Below, piece by piece: positions 1 to 11,100 of a stretch of DNA of 64,000 nt. Every line of letters begins with the position of its first letter. The stretch's first letter is position 1. Source of the DNA: Callaeas wilsoni (Eukaryota; Chordata; Aves; Passeriformes; Callaeidae); the NCBI GenBank assembly GCA_013398955.1, contig VWPU01018905.1:1-64000 (forward strand), read 5' to 3'. A model generated the notes under the pieces. The model was not told where the DNA came from, did no database searches, and was given only the letters and a program-made list of their open reading frames with translations. Made by a program: the position numbers and the translations under genes.

Positions 1-196
1 GTGGTGGCGGGCGGGGCAGCCCCGGGGCTCGCGCGCCGCCGCCGCTCCCCTTCCCACGGTGCCCGCCCGCCCCGGGGCGCCGTGCGCAGAGCCGCGTCCC
101 GGTCGCCGCGTGGGGAGTTGGGTTGGTTTGTTTGTTTGAGAAGGACGCTCTCGCATCTGATTGTCGTCCTGCTTTTGGCGGGTCTCAGTGCGACTT
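1..196 (+). other. MGA: MGA exon 1 (non-coding, CpG-rich 5'UTR; extent uncertain)
   Basis: The first ~130 bases are extremely GC- and CpG-rich, unlike the AT-rich DNA that follows, as expected for a CpG-island first exon. No ATG here joins in frame to the MGA start at 4088, so the exon should be untranslated, as in mammalian MGA. The right boundary is inferred from the best donor-like site, GTGAGT at 197-202; a GTCTGC at ~250 is a weaker alternative. The transcription start probably lies at or left of the window edge. An in-frame open stretch to ~261 is just GC-rich DNA without stops. Confidence 0.4.
9..17 (+). promoter_or_regulatory. GC box (Sp1/KLF-type site)
   Basis: GGGCGGGGC matches the Sp1/KLF consensus inside the CpG-rich left edge. 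It may sit in the core promoter or just downstream of the start site, because the start site itself is not visible. Confidence 0.35.
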
Positions 197-308
197 GTGA
201 GTGGTTTTGGCCGCTGCACCCTGCTTGGACGCTGCTTCTCAAATACAAGGTCTGCGTGTAGAGAAGGGAAATCTCTGAAGCTGTTTAGAACTTCAGCTTC
301 CACAAATA

Positions 309-314
309 CACGTG
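309..314 (+). promoter_or_regulatory. Canonical E-box CACGTG near the MGA first exon
   Basis: CACGTG at the start of intron 1 is the core site bound by MYC/MAX-class bHLH-zippers, including MGA/MAX. Its closeness to the CpG-rich first exon would suit feedback control, but this is inference from position only. Confidence 0.3.
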
Positions 315-1501
315 TTTCCCCTGAAATACTGGGTTAGAGTCTATGTGCTATAATAAAACAGCCTCCTGTATGTCATCAAATGTAATAAAACATGAAATTG
401 CTCTCTGGTAACAGACTGTGCTAGTGCTGAAATAACGTAGATTTTGATTACTCTAATTGCACGTAATCATATTTTAACCATGCTCGTCTTAGACTGACTT
501 GATACTGTGCGTGGTGCTTGTGTAGAAATAGCTACACCAGTATAACATAAGGACTTCGAGTGCCGGAGAACAGAAACTGTTACTCTGTAGGTCTTTATAT
601 GCATAGAACTCTTGCTGAATGCATGGTTGTTGAGCCTTTTTTGTAATTCTTTTTCTGGTACATCTAGAGTAAGATAATTTAATCAAGTAAATTTAAAGCT
701 ACATGTGTTCTCCATATCTTAAATCAGATCTGAAACCACTTTGATAGTGTGTTTGCTTTATGAACCAGTACGATTTTGGTGCATACTGCACAACATGAAT
801 ATGAGCTCACTTTCTGACTGTATGTTTACTATACATATAAATGTGTTATATGTGTATATACAGAGTAAGTTGGTGGAAAATCACATAGAACTTAGATTGT
901 GGTTCCTTTCTCACCACTCTGTATATCTTACATTTATATTTCTATTCTGTTCTTGTAGGTGAACATGAAACTGCTTATTTCTTGGGGATAGCTTTTTGTG
1001 TTGCTGGGACCTGAGGTGTAATTTACTGAAAAAGCAGAGCAATATACTTAAATTCATTTTGTATCCTAGACTCTCTTAAGGAGTCCTCGGTGAGTAGGTG
1101 GTTGTGGGTATGTTTGTGGGGAAGAATTTGCTCTGCAAAGTTAAACTGAAAACCAGACCTTGTAACTTCACAGGTATTAAAATCTATGCAGAACACTTTT
1201 GGTTTATTTTCTCCAATTTAACTTCCACATCAAGTTTTAAGATATGAAGTGTAAAGGGTGGAAATGGATCTCTTGTATTTCCTGGCTGTCAGGAACATTT
1301 ATCATGGGGTATAAATTGTGTCCTAAGCTTTGAAGTCATTTACCGCATGCATGGGACAGCTTGTTTGCACAGAGGAGTTTCTTATCCTACAGTACCCCAG
1401 TCCTAACAAGATAAACATGTCTTATTAAATATCCAGTTCACTTAAAACTTGTGAATTAAGAGTTAATTCTCTGGAAAGAGATACGGTTGTTTTCCAACCC
1501 A

Positions 1502-2935
1502 TAGAATCATAGAATGGTTTTGGTTGGAAGGGACCTTTAAGGGTCACCTAGATCCAACCTTCCTGCCGTGGACAGGGACACCTTCCACTGGACCAGGTTG
1601 CTAAAAGCTCCATCTCCAGCCTGGTGTTGAACACTTCCAGTGTTGGGGCATCCAGAGTTTCTTTGGGTAACCTGTTCCAGCGGCTAACCACCCTTGTAGT
1701 AAAGAATTTCTTCCTGATATCCAAGCTAAACTTCTCTCTTTCGTTTTGAAGCCATTCTCCCTTTTTCTGTCACTGCCTTTGTAAAGGTCACTCTCCAGAT
1801 TTGTTGTAGGTCATCTTTAGGTACTGAAAGGCTGCAATTATTATGTTTCCGCAGAGCCTCTTCCAGGCTGAACAACCTCAACTCGCTCAGCCTGTTTTCA
1901 CAGGAGAGGTGTTTTCTTCTTCTCGACATCTTTGTGGCCCTTCTCTGGACTTGCTCCAAGAGGTTTGTATCCTTCCTGTGCTGGAGACCCCAGAGCTGGA
2001 TGCAGTGTTCAGATGGGGTCTGACCAGAGCAGAGCAGAGGGGCAGAATCGCCTCGCTCGCCCTGCTGGCCGTGCTGCTTCGGATGCAGCCTAGGATATAA
2101 TTCGTTTTCTGGACTGCAAGTGCACATGGCTGGGTCGTGTCCAGCCTCCTACCCACTAGCAGCCTCAAGTCCTTCTTGGCAGGGCCGCTCAGTCTCATCA
2201 TCCCCCAGCCTGTGATTGGTACTGGGGGTTGCCAGAACTCAGGTGCAGCACCTTGCATTTGGACTTGTCAAACCTCTTATCACGCTTGTCTAGGTCCTTT
2301 TGGATGGCCTGGACATATCCTCCTGGCACATTACCTTCACTTACGTTGCTAATATGGACCTCTAAGAGACATCACTTGTCACTAATGTTCCCTGGGGCTC
2401 AGAGCTGTTGATCACTACCCTCTGGATGGGAACATTGTACCGATTTCTTATCTACCAGTCTACCTATCAAATCCATTTCTCTCCAATTTAGAGAAAAGGA
2501 CTTTGTGGGGGACCATTCCAAAGGCTTTATGGAAGTCCAGATGTGCAACATCCGTAACTCTTCCGCTGTCCACCAATGCAGTCACTCTGTTGTAGATGGC
2601 CACTGGGTTGTTCAGGCAGGACTCCTTGGTGAAGCTGTGCTGGCTGTCCCAAAACACCTCTGTCCTCCATGCACTTTAACATAGCTTCTAGGGGGATCTG
2701 TTCCGTGATTTTCCAAGGTACACAGGTGAGGTTGACAGGTCAGTAGTTCCCAGAATACTTCTTTCTACCCTTTTTTTAAAATGGGTGCAGTATTTATCTC
2801 TTTCTAGTCACCTGGGGCTTCACCTGACTGCCATGACTTCTTGAATATTATGGAGAGTGGCTTGGCACATCAGCCAGTTCCCTCAGGACTCTGGGATGCA
2901 TCTCAGCTTCTAGCAGTGGTGATTAACTCTGGTCT
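1502..2935 (-). mobile_element. CR1 LINE, 5'-truncated, minus strand
   Basis: The left end reads ATAGAATCATAGAATGG, the reverse complement of the 3'-terminal ATTCTATG repeats of CR1, so the element points left and its 3' end is at ~1502. On the minus strand there are degraded reverse-transcriptase pieces: one near 2530-2490 with the LDFHKAF..VPH signature of the RT fingers/palm, and a C-terminal part (about 1990-1830) with LLEQVQRRATK and LRLFSLEEA. Stops and frameshifts break the frame, so it is inactive. The 5' boundary (~2935) is where recognisable CR1 similarity fades. Confidence 0.9.
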
Positions 2936-4009
2936 CTGGTTCCCACAACTAGATATTTGATATGAGATCCAATCATTTTCTTGTCAGTGTTGTATTGCAT
3001 ATACAGTAAGGATCAAAATACAAACATATGGATGTGGAAATAGGATTCTTGTGAGTTACCAGAAGTGCTTATTTTAAATTTTCACATGGAGAAATATACA
3101 GGCTGTTTTAAAAATGAAGTAGTTTATGATCTTTTGTTACAGTGTTGACAGTCCTTAGCCTGGGAGGTAGACACACAAAAGTGGAATTGTGTATATGCAG
3201 ATAAAAGTAACTTCTTTAGTTCCCTAAACAGTGATTATGCTAATCGTAACAGTACAAATGTTTTCTTGTTTGATTTAAATTATTTCTGTAATTCAGAAGA
3301 TAAAGGAAGCTAAGGCTGCCCAATGCTTCACATTCATCCATTTAATCTTAGCTACGTGGTCTTTTGGGGGTTAGTTTGTGTCTTTTTCCAGAGCTTATCC
3401 ATTTGAAGTACTTTGTCCCTTCTTTTTCTCTCTGCCCTTGACAGACAATTAGAAGTTCTTGGGATTGGCAGGGAGTGTAAGCAAAGAAATTCCAAACACA
3501 CAAACTTAGATTATTTCAGTAAAGAAATTCAGAGAAAATGTTTTTAACTTTTTTTTTTTCTTTCGTCTTTTAAATTTTTGACAAGTTGTAAACCTCAGAG
3601 AGCTATTTCTCTCTGGCAAGACTTGCCTTTGTGTCAGAAACGTGCCATTTGCTCTCCTGAAAACTTCTACATGTTTTGCCTAATGTTGTTAAGTGAACGA
3701 TCTGCAGAGGAGGGGCAATGTCAGAACAAAGTGCTTAGAAACACCAAGCAAAGCAAGTAGTTCTGTTGAGGCAAAGCCTATATGAAAAAGTAATTTAAAG
3801 ATGTCATAGCCCCCATGTCTATAAGGTCAAAATTGTATACACACATGCAGCCTTGATTTTTTACACCTTGATTGTGCTCTGTTTTATAGTACTGCTTATC
3901 CTTTAAGTTTATAATGTGGAGCGCTATTGCAAAAAGGATATTTCACGCGACTTAATTACTTTCTTAGACTGTAAGAAATAATTTTAACTGTGTTTTCCTT
4001 TTCTTCCAG

Positions 4010-4087
4010 AATGGTGAACACACATAGAAGATTATCAAAACTCTGTAGAATTTGCTTTCGGTTTGAGAGCTTGTGAGAGTGCTCATC
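4010..4087 (+). other. MGA: MGA exon 2, 5'UTR part
   Basis: Seventy-eight bases lie between the exon 2 acceptor (TTCTTCCAG ending 4009) and the MGA ATG. They include the short upstream ORF 4011-4076. Confidence 0.8.
4011..4076 (+). CDS. Upstream ORF in MGA leader, 21 codons
   Basis: An ATG at 4011 (second base of exon 2) with G at +4 opens a 21-codon frame that begins MVNTHRR and ends at TGA 4074-4076, 11 nt before the MGA ATG. It is in a different frame from the main ORF. A uORF this close would be expected to lower or condition translation of MGA. Whether it is in the mRNA depends on exon 1 joining at 4010, and whether it is translated is unknown. Confidence 0.5.
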   Translation: MVNTHRRLSKLCRICFRFESL

Positions 4088-5151
4088 ATGGAGAAACAGC
4101 AGATTGTCTTGGCTAGCCGGGATGGAGGGACTGTGTCTGGTGCAGCGCCTGCTTTCTTTGTCATCTTGAAACAACAGCAGGGAAATGGAAAAGCTGACCA
4201 AGGAATCCTGGTGGCAAACCGTGATGCTTGTGCTCTTGCCAGCAGTGTATCAACTCCAGTCAAACCCAGAGTCAAGACCTGCCTCCCAGCTGACTGTGTC
4301 TCAGGGGGCATCACCGTCACCCTAGATAACAACAGCATGTGGAATGAATTCTACCATCGCAACACAGAGATGATCCTGACTAAGCAGGGGAGGCGCATGT
4401 TTCCGTATTGCCGATACTGGATTACAGGGCTGAATTCCAGTCAGAAGTACATCCTAGTCATGGACATATCCCCTGTGGACAATCACCGATACAAATGGAA
4501 TGGCCGTTGGTGGGAGCCCAGTGGGAAGGCAGAACCACATGTTCTAGGGCGAGTGTTTATTCATCCAGAATCCCCTTCCACTGGCCAGTTCTGGATGCAC
4601 CAGCCAGTTTCCTTCTACAAACTTAAACTTACCAACAATACCCTGGACCAGGAGGGTCACATAATTCTGCATTCTATGCACCGTTATCTGCCACGACTTC
4701 ACTTGGTGCCTGCAAACAAAGCCACCGAAGTCATTCAGCTTAATGGCCCTGATGTCCATACATTTACCTTTCCACAGACAGAATTCTTCGCAGTTACAGC
4801 CTACCAGAACATCCAGATCACTCAGCTGAAAATAGATTACAATCCTTTTGCTAAAGGGTTCAGAGATGACGGGCTGAATAGTCGACCTCAGCGTGATGTG
4901 AAACAGAACAGCAACTTAGAATTGGAAGGAGGTGATGTTTTTAGCACTCCTGGCATTTGTGGTCGCCCTGCTGAAGTTGATGCATTAGATGTGCATCAGA
5001 GAAGTGTAGATGCTTCATTCATTGGTCAAAACCCATCAGACAGTGAGCTGGATAAAGAGTCCTTTAATGCAGAAAGAGACTTCTTGGGTCTCCTGGACAG
5101 TGACCTGCCTTCAGGTGTTATGCCAAAGCTAAAAGAAGAAGTCTCTGAAAG
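4088..5151 (+). CDS. MGA: MGA exon 2: start codon and complete T-box
   Basis: Encodes residues 1-355 (the last codon is split). The T-box spans about residues 72-262, from [16 protein letters not shown] through the conserved [11 protein letters not shown] and [16 protein letters not shown] to [20 protein letters not shown] and NPFAKGFRD. This DNA-binding fold is close to Brachyury-type T-boxes and is near-identical to mammalian MGA. After it comes a variable linker that ends LKEEVSES once joined to exon 3. The donor is GTGGGT at 5152. Confidence 0.97.
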
Positions 5152-8100
5152 GTGGGTTAACACTGCATTTTTAGTACAACCGCTGGTTAAGTGGGATGTT
5201 TTGTAAATAAATAATGGGGTGCTCAGTGTAGAGGTTTACAGCTAAAGGTTGCATGACCTGAAATGGCAGAACAGTTAATAATAATAATAAAAGCTTTTCT
5301 TTGCTCAATCGTATATCAGTCTTGGCTTTCTAAGGTGTCTGGGGAATGCAAGAGTTCAGCATTATTTTTTGTGTTGCTTTAGCTCCCGTTGTTGAGAAGC
5401 ACTGAGGGATTTCTTTTAACCCTCTTAGCATTTTAGAAGGCTAAATTAATTTTTTCAGAGTTTTAGGCAGAACACATTGCAGTCATCAACACACTGCCTT
5501 TGCTTTTAGGGCTGCTCACCACACTGACGTGCTGTCTCTATCTGTAGCTTCAGTTTTCATTCGTGAAAGTGAATGGTGTGTGGTGTGTGGATATTTAGGT
5601 TGGGTGTTTGCAGGGATTGCTGCAAGGCAGTTGTAATTGGCAGCAGGCCACTGTTTTGTCAATAACTGCTTGGTGTGAATTCTTTTATTCCACAAAGAAG
5701 TGTGAGGTAGCCTGCCTGTTGGTAGTCAGTTGCCTCATATTTGCTGTGAGGTAAGGGAAGTACTTCAGAATAACTTGGTTTTTCTAAAGCAAACCTGGCA
5801 AAACCTATTATTTTACTGCACTTTCACTTAGTTTTGAAAATGAAAGCAATAGAATGGAGCAGACTTAGTGAATAGTTAATGTGCATGTAGAGATACTTTG
5901 AATGCAAAGAAATGATTAAAAAAATAGAGGTTTCTTTTCTGCCATGTTGCTTCATGTCACTTTGTTAATACCAGGCTTAATCTGCCAAAGATTTGGTGAC
6001 AAAAGCAACCTTCGTAGACCAGTACACAAGAAAATTATTTAACTGCAGTATATCCGGATGATGTTAATGGTGAAATTAGAGGTCAGTTCTTAAAAGAGAA
6101 AAGTTATATTTATGATGTAATTATACAGGCTGTATTACTGTGCAGCTGTATTATACCAAGGCTGTATTACTGTACAACTGCAGTGTGTTTTAGAGAGGAC
6201 AGAGGTTTCCTCAGTTGTTTTTTTGTCTTGCAAGAAGGATCTCCTTGCCTTTGGAGTAAGTGAAAAACTTGAAATTACAGTTACACATACTTTGACACTT
6301 TATTGAGTTTATATGTAATAATTCTTAAGAGTACTAGAATTGTTTTGAGATCTAGAGTGCCCAGACCTTTCTTTTGCAGTATTTTCATGTGTTAGTCTAT
6401 TAGAAAGAAGGTTTTTAGACTTACTTTGTTCTCAAAAAGTGCTGTTCTAACCCATCTTAAATACTGAAAATACACTGATTACAGAGAGGATGGGCTTTTT
6501 TTAGTTCCAAAGAGCATGGAGAAGAGTTTAGATAACTTGGCATATTGGAAGTAAAACTCAAAAAATAATTATTGGCAGCTTTATTTTGCTTTCATAGTGA
6601 TACTTCATTTGACTGGAGAGGGTCATTGAAGCAAATCTTTTTGAGAACTGTTTATTCCCAAGGAATAAAAACCATTGTTTTAAAGACTCAGGGACCTTCC
6701 TTAAAAATAGCTGGTGCAAATTGGCAGATTTATTTCAGTCCAGAGCATGTTAGATTCCTTCTCTGGTTTTGCCTCCAAGGCAGTTGATCTCTGAAATGTG
6801 TTAAAAGCTGCAGAGACAGGAAAAGACTGCAAAGGATCTTTTAGTTGTCTGGCTTGGAAGCACCTGTCACTTGATGAATAAATGTTACCACTGTCCTACA
6901 ACTACTTTCAAGCATTGGCCAGCTTTTTGTTGTATGTTTTTGTAATCTGTGTGGAAAAGTCAAATTCTTTACTTGGAAAGAGAAAATTGATCTTACCCAA
7001 AAAATGGCAAAACTATCTTTTGTAAGTGCTGGAGTTTTTCAGAACATTAGTTCTCCTCCTTTCGTCTGATCCATTCACGGTGTTTTACTGCCATTACAGT
7101 TGAGTTTAGAAGTACGTCAGCCTTTCAAGGACAGCACTGAGAGTGTGGCATTTTTCTTCATCAAACAAAACACATTAATATTTGCATATTAATGAATACT
7201 GGCCAGGATTTTTTTTTGTGGTGGGCAAGCTGTTGTAGTACGTGGTAGGCACTATCTTGCTTTTAGGCAGGGTAGTGATTTCTGCTGAGCTTAGATTTGA
7301 GTGAGAAGCAAGTTGGGAACTGCTACCTCTCAGATAATCCTCTGTAAAAGAAGTGGAGTTCCTAGTGCTGTTGAGGGTGATACCACCAATAGTCAATTCT
7401 TCTGACATTTTTGAGAATAGAGCCGTGTAAAAGGTTGCATATACCTAAGAGTAATTTTAATCCTGAGTTATTAGAGGACTTCAGAAATAAAGGACTGTTT
7501 TCATTATCCAAGGTACTATATGGGTTCTTTTCCTTCTGCTTCTGGTAGTCTGATAGTGTGTTTAGTTTAATTAGGTGTGTTGTAAAGAAAATAAATGTTT
7601 GAGTTGTGGATACTTCTATAGAAGTTCTTATGCCTGGACATACTCAGATGTTTAGGCCATAGAGGGTACACAAACAAACTTTACTGGTTCTTAAGTCTTA
7701 CAGGTTAATGTATTCTTTCTCCCTTCCAAGGTCTTTTGAGTTTCCGCCTTCAAAAATAAAAAATCTGTGGAATTTTTAATACTCCCTTAGTCTTGTTATT
7801 CTAATTTAGTCATCTTGTGTTTAGTCTTGACAGTTTGGGTTTTTTCCTTTCTTGCCTTTCTTTAGAGAGAGGAAGGCAGGTGATTATCCTTCAAACCTCT
7901 GCTGTAGATTGCTAGATTAATTCCACAAGAAATCATATTCCCCCTCAAACTCCTCCCTAGTGTATTTTAAAATGATGTACCTGAAAAAAAAGTGTATATT
8001 GGTACTTTCAAAAAACGGGCAGCTTAATGGTTTTTAATCTGGAAAAACCTAAAAGGGCAGTCTCTCTGTTTCTGTTGTTGTGTTGCAAGGGTGCCAGCCC

Positions 8101-11100
8101 TTTGGGCTATAAGGAGGTTGGTTTCAATATGAGCACTGTTCCATATCAGGTAAAGAAAGAGCTAGTTAAGACATTATTTCACCATTTTAATCTGATCTTG
8201 GATTGAGGATTTTGAGAGGACAAACTTCTTGATTCATCTTCCCACAGATTAGAGGAAGAAAAGTTTCTGTGACTGCTTATGTTGCATGTAACTTCAGAAA
8301 CTAAGGGCCAGGTGAAAGTGCTTCAGTGGTAAAAAGCAACTTTTTTATTCTTTGTTGGTTATTGCATCAGAATCTTAAAACAGCGTTTTGTGCAAATCCT
8401 TTATCTTCTCATGCATACATGTGCATGGGTCATACCTCACTCTTGCCACCACCTGGCTTATGGTTGCATTATGCAGAATAAAATAATATTTGTGTCTAGA
8501 AGTTTCAGTTTTACGGCAGGGCTTTTTAGTTTGGATACTGTTCAGATCCCTTATAGAAAGGTAATCCTTAGATGTACACATCTTGCAATAGGTAAAAGAA
8601 AAGAAGTCTAGAGAAGTCCAGGCTTTACTGGGCTTTCAACTGGAGAAGGTAAAACTCAGATGAGAAATTTATTCCTGGCCTGTGAGTTTGCTTGGGTTTT
8701 TTGCCTCTTGATTTTCAAGAATTTTAAAGTAGCAGAGCGGATGAGTCTTAATAATATTCGCTTTAATTGTGGATCAGCTGTTCTGAATCAACCTCTAAGC
8801 TTAGTATTCTGGCAGGATTTTCAGCTGCCAATAACCTGTAAGTAGTCTGTCTTTGCATTTCTTTTACAGTAAACTCACTGACTGAGAAAGGCTTTTTAAT
8901 CTTACATTTCACATTATTAATTAAATGAAAGCTAGAAAATTTCTAATAGAAAACTCATTGTTCTGAGAAAACAGTAGACAAAAGAGGACTGATACTTGAC
9001 TCTCCTGCTGCCTGCTATTCCCTCACATCATGTTTTTGCTTTAAGCTTGATGCTGGTTACTTAGTGTCCTTATGAGTTGCAGCACGTGTTCTAGATAGCT
9101 TCTCTGGTTCCTTAGATTTTTATATGTAAATATATAAATCTGTATCTTGGATGTCAGCTCCCTGTTTTAATACTGCAGTCTGTCTTCATGAGGGGAATAC
9201 TCCCAGCTCCATGTTGTGATTCTTGTGTGTCCCAGCTCTTCTCCCTTAAGTATGTCCTCAGTCTACACAAGATGGAAGCAGCTTATTCCTCTGCTTCTTT
9301 TCCTCTTTCTCAATCCCAGCTGTGGGTTCAACTGAGCGCAGCACTTCTTTAAAGGGGTAGGGATGGATAATGTTAATGATAAAATAGACACACATACATA
9401 TATACATCCAGTATGTGTAAAGCAATACTTACTTTGTATATAATATATTAGTACTACAATTCTGTTAAATTTTATTTGAAATTGTCATCATTAACAAATA
9501 ATTCTACTTTTAATATTTTACTAACACAAATTTGACAATAATAATTTAATATAATTAAAGTTATGTGTAGTGTATCATATAATAAGTATAAAGATATTAT
9601 TGAAATACTATGTGATGTGTTGAGTAAATAAATTCTGACTTTTTTTTCTGAGTTTTATTCTGGATATGAGTTTCTGGCTTCATACCTTAGCAGTTTTTGC
9701 TTATGACAAGTAGCCAGGTTCTGATACACTAGAGAAAACTGGTGACTGTAGTTCTTTGACTGATATGTCTGGCCCTCAAAGAAGCCCATTGTCAGCTGCC
9801 TGTACTGTTAGTCTTCAGTATCTCATGCATAGTATTTTGAATTTTGGTTAGGTTAGTACTCAGACCTAGTACCTAGACTACCTAGTCCTAGTGGAAAATG
9901 CAGCAGGATTCAGTAGGATATTAGTATTCTGTAAGTGTTCAAACAGCAGTTGAATTTAGGGGTTGTCTGTATGTGGCTTCAGGGTGCATTAACTAAAATT
10001 CTGGTGCATTAAGGGCTCACTTGGCTTCTTACTTGCAAACACAATGGCTTTAATGTCTTAATGAGATACACAGCAAACTAAGGCCACTTCTGAGCATTTC
10101 AAATATGACAGCTTAGCATGAGTTCATGCGTGAGTAAAAGAGGGAAAAGTGCAAATGTCACCCTGATACTAGTAGGGACGGAAGTTATGCTGCTGCCTTC
10201 AGATAAGAGGTTGGATTGTTCTTAATAATGGCAGTTTCTTGGGGTTTCTTGAGTGCTTACTTCTAAAAATGTAAACTTGTAAATGACACCTTATTTAGCA
10301 GACTTACGTCTGGGAGCATTTTGGAAGCTTTTTACAATATATAACCAAGGATTATGGGAGGTGGTGGAATTGTGGTAAAGGAGATTTGATAAAGATCTTA
10401 CGCTGTGTTTTGGTTTTGTCCCTTCCCTCCCACCCCAGTCCCATTGCTAGCAGTTATGAAAGCAATTCCCGTGTGGCATCTCCATTGGACCCAAATGGAC
10501 AGTTTAATGTAGTCATTAAAGAGGAGCCAGTAGATGACTATGACTACGAGTCAAATACTTGCACACAAGGAATAACTGTGAAACAGGAAGACACAGATGA
10601 AGAAACTGATGAATATTCCAACACTGACGATGATGATCCCGTTGTACAAAAACACCTAATGAGACGCCGTGAAACAGATGGAATTGATGGAGAACTCAGG
10701 TCTAGGAAGCGTATGCTAACCAGTCCTTCAGGTGTCGCCAAAGCAAAAATGTTAAAACTGGATAGTGGTAAGATGCCTGTGGTCTATTTGGAGCCTTGTA
10801 CAGTCACAAAGAGCACAGTGAAGATATCTGAGCTGCCACAGACTATGCTTTCCTCTTGTAAGAAGGAGAAATCCCCTTTGAGTGCAATCCTGGATTCCTT
10901 GCCTGTGTGTTTTGAAAATCACAAAGACTCTTGCTCAGGCACAGTCACTGTGCCTGAGGAGTTAGTTACGAAGAAAGAATCTCCTGGGGGTAAAATGTCA
11001 CAGAAATACTGTTCAATTGGAGAGGCCCAGTGGGCTCTATCCAAATCATCTAATTTTAATCTCAGAGGCTCAGTAAGTTGTGACTTTCCAGATAAAGAGA

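Larger units (their letters stand above)
197..4009 (+). other. MGA: MGA intron 1
   Basis: AT-rich spacer between the CpG-rich first exon and exon 2. It holds the E-box at 309 and a minus-strand CR1 (1502-~2935). The acceptor is a good polypyrimidine tract ending TTCTTCCAG at 4009. I see no coding sequence of its own here; the open frames inside 1726-2657 belong to the CR1. Confidence 0.6.
5152..10438 (+). other. MGA: MGA intron 2 (5.3 kb)
   Basis: No second gene seen. The start continues the MGA frame for 17 codons to a TAA at 5204 that overlaps an AATAAA (see the poly(A) entries). It also holds a small 32-bp-period duplication at 6127-6180 and a very AT-rich stretch at ~9380-9660. A 77-codon minus-strand frame at 7175-7408 has no recognisable family and I do not call it. 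Confidence 0.6.

Noticed and set aside
1..261. 86-codon open frame at the left edge
   Set aside because: A GC-rich, Arg/Pro-heavy frame beginning with GTG in a CpG island; no ATG start, no family resemblance, and MGA begins in exon 2.
7175..7408. 77-codon minus-strand frame in intron 2
   Set aside because: Ser/Thr-rich and plausible looking, but short, unsupported by splice sites and without a family match.
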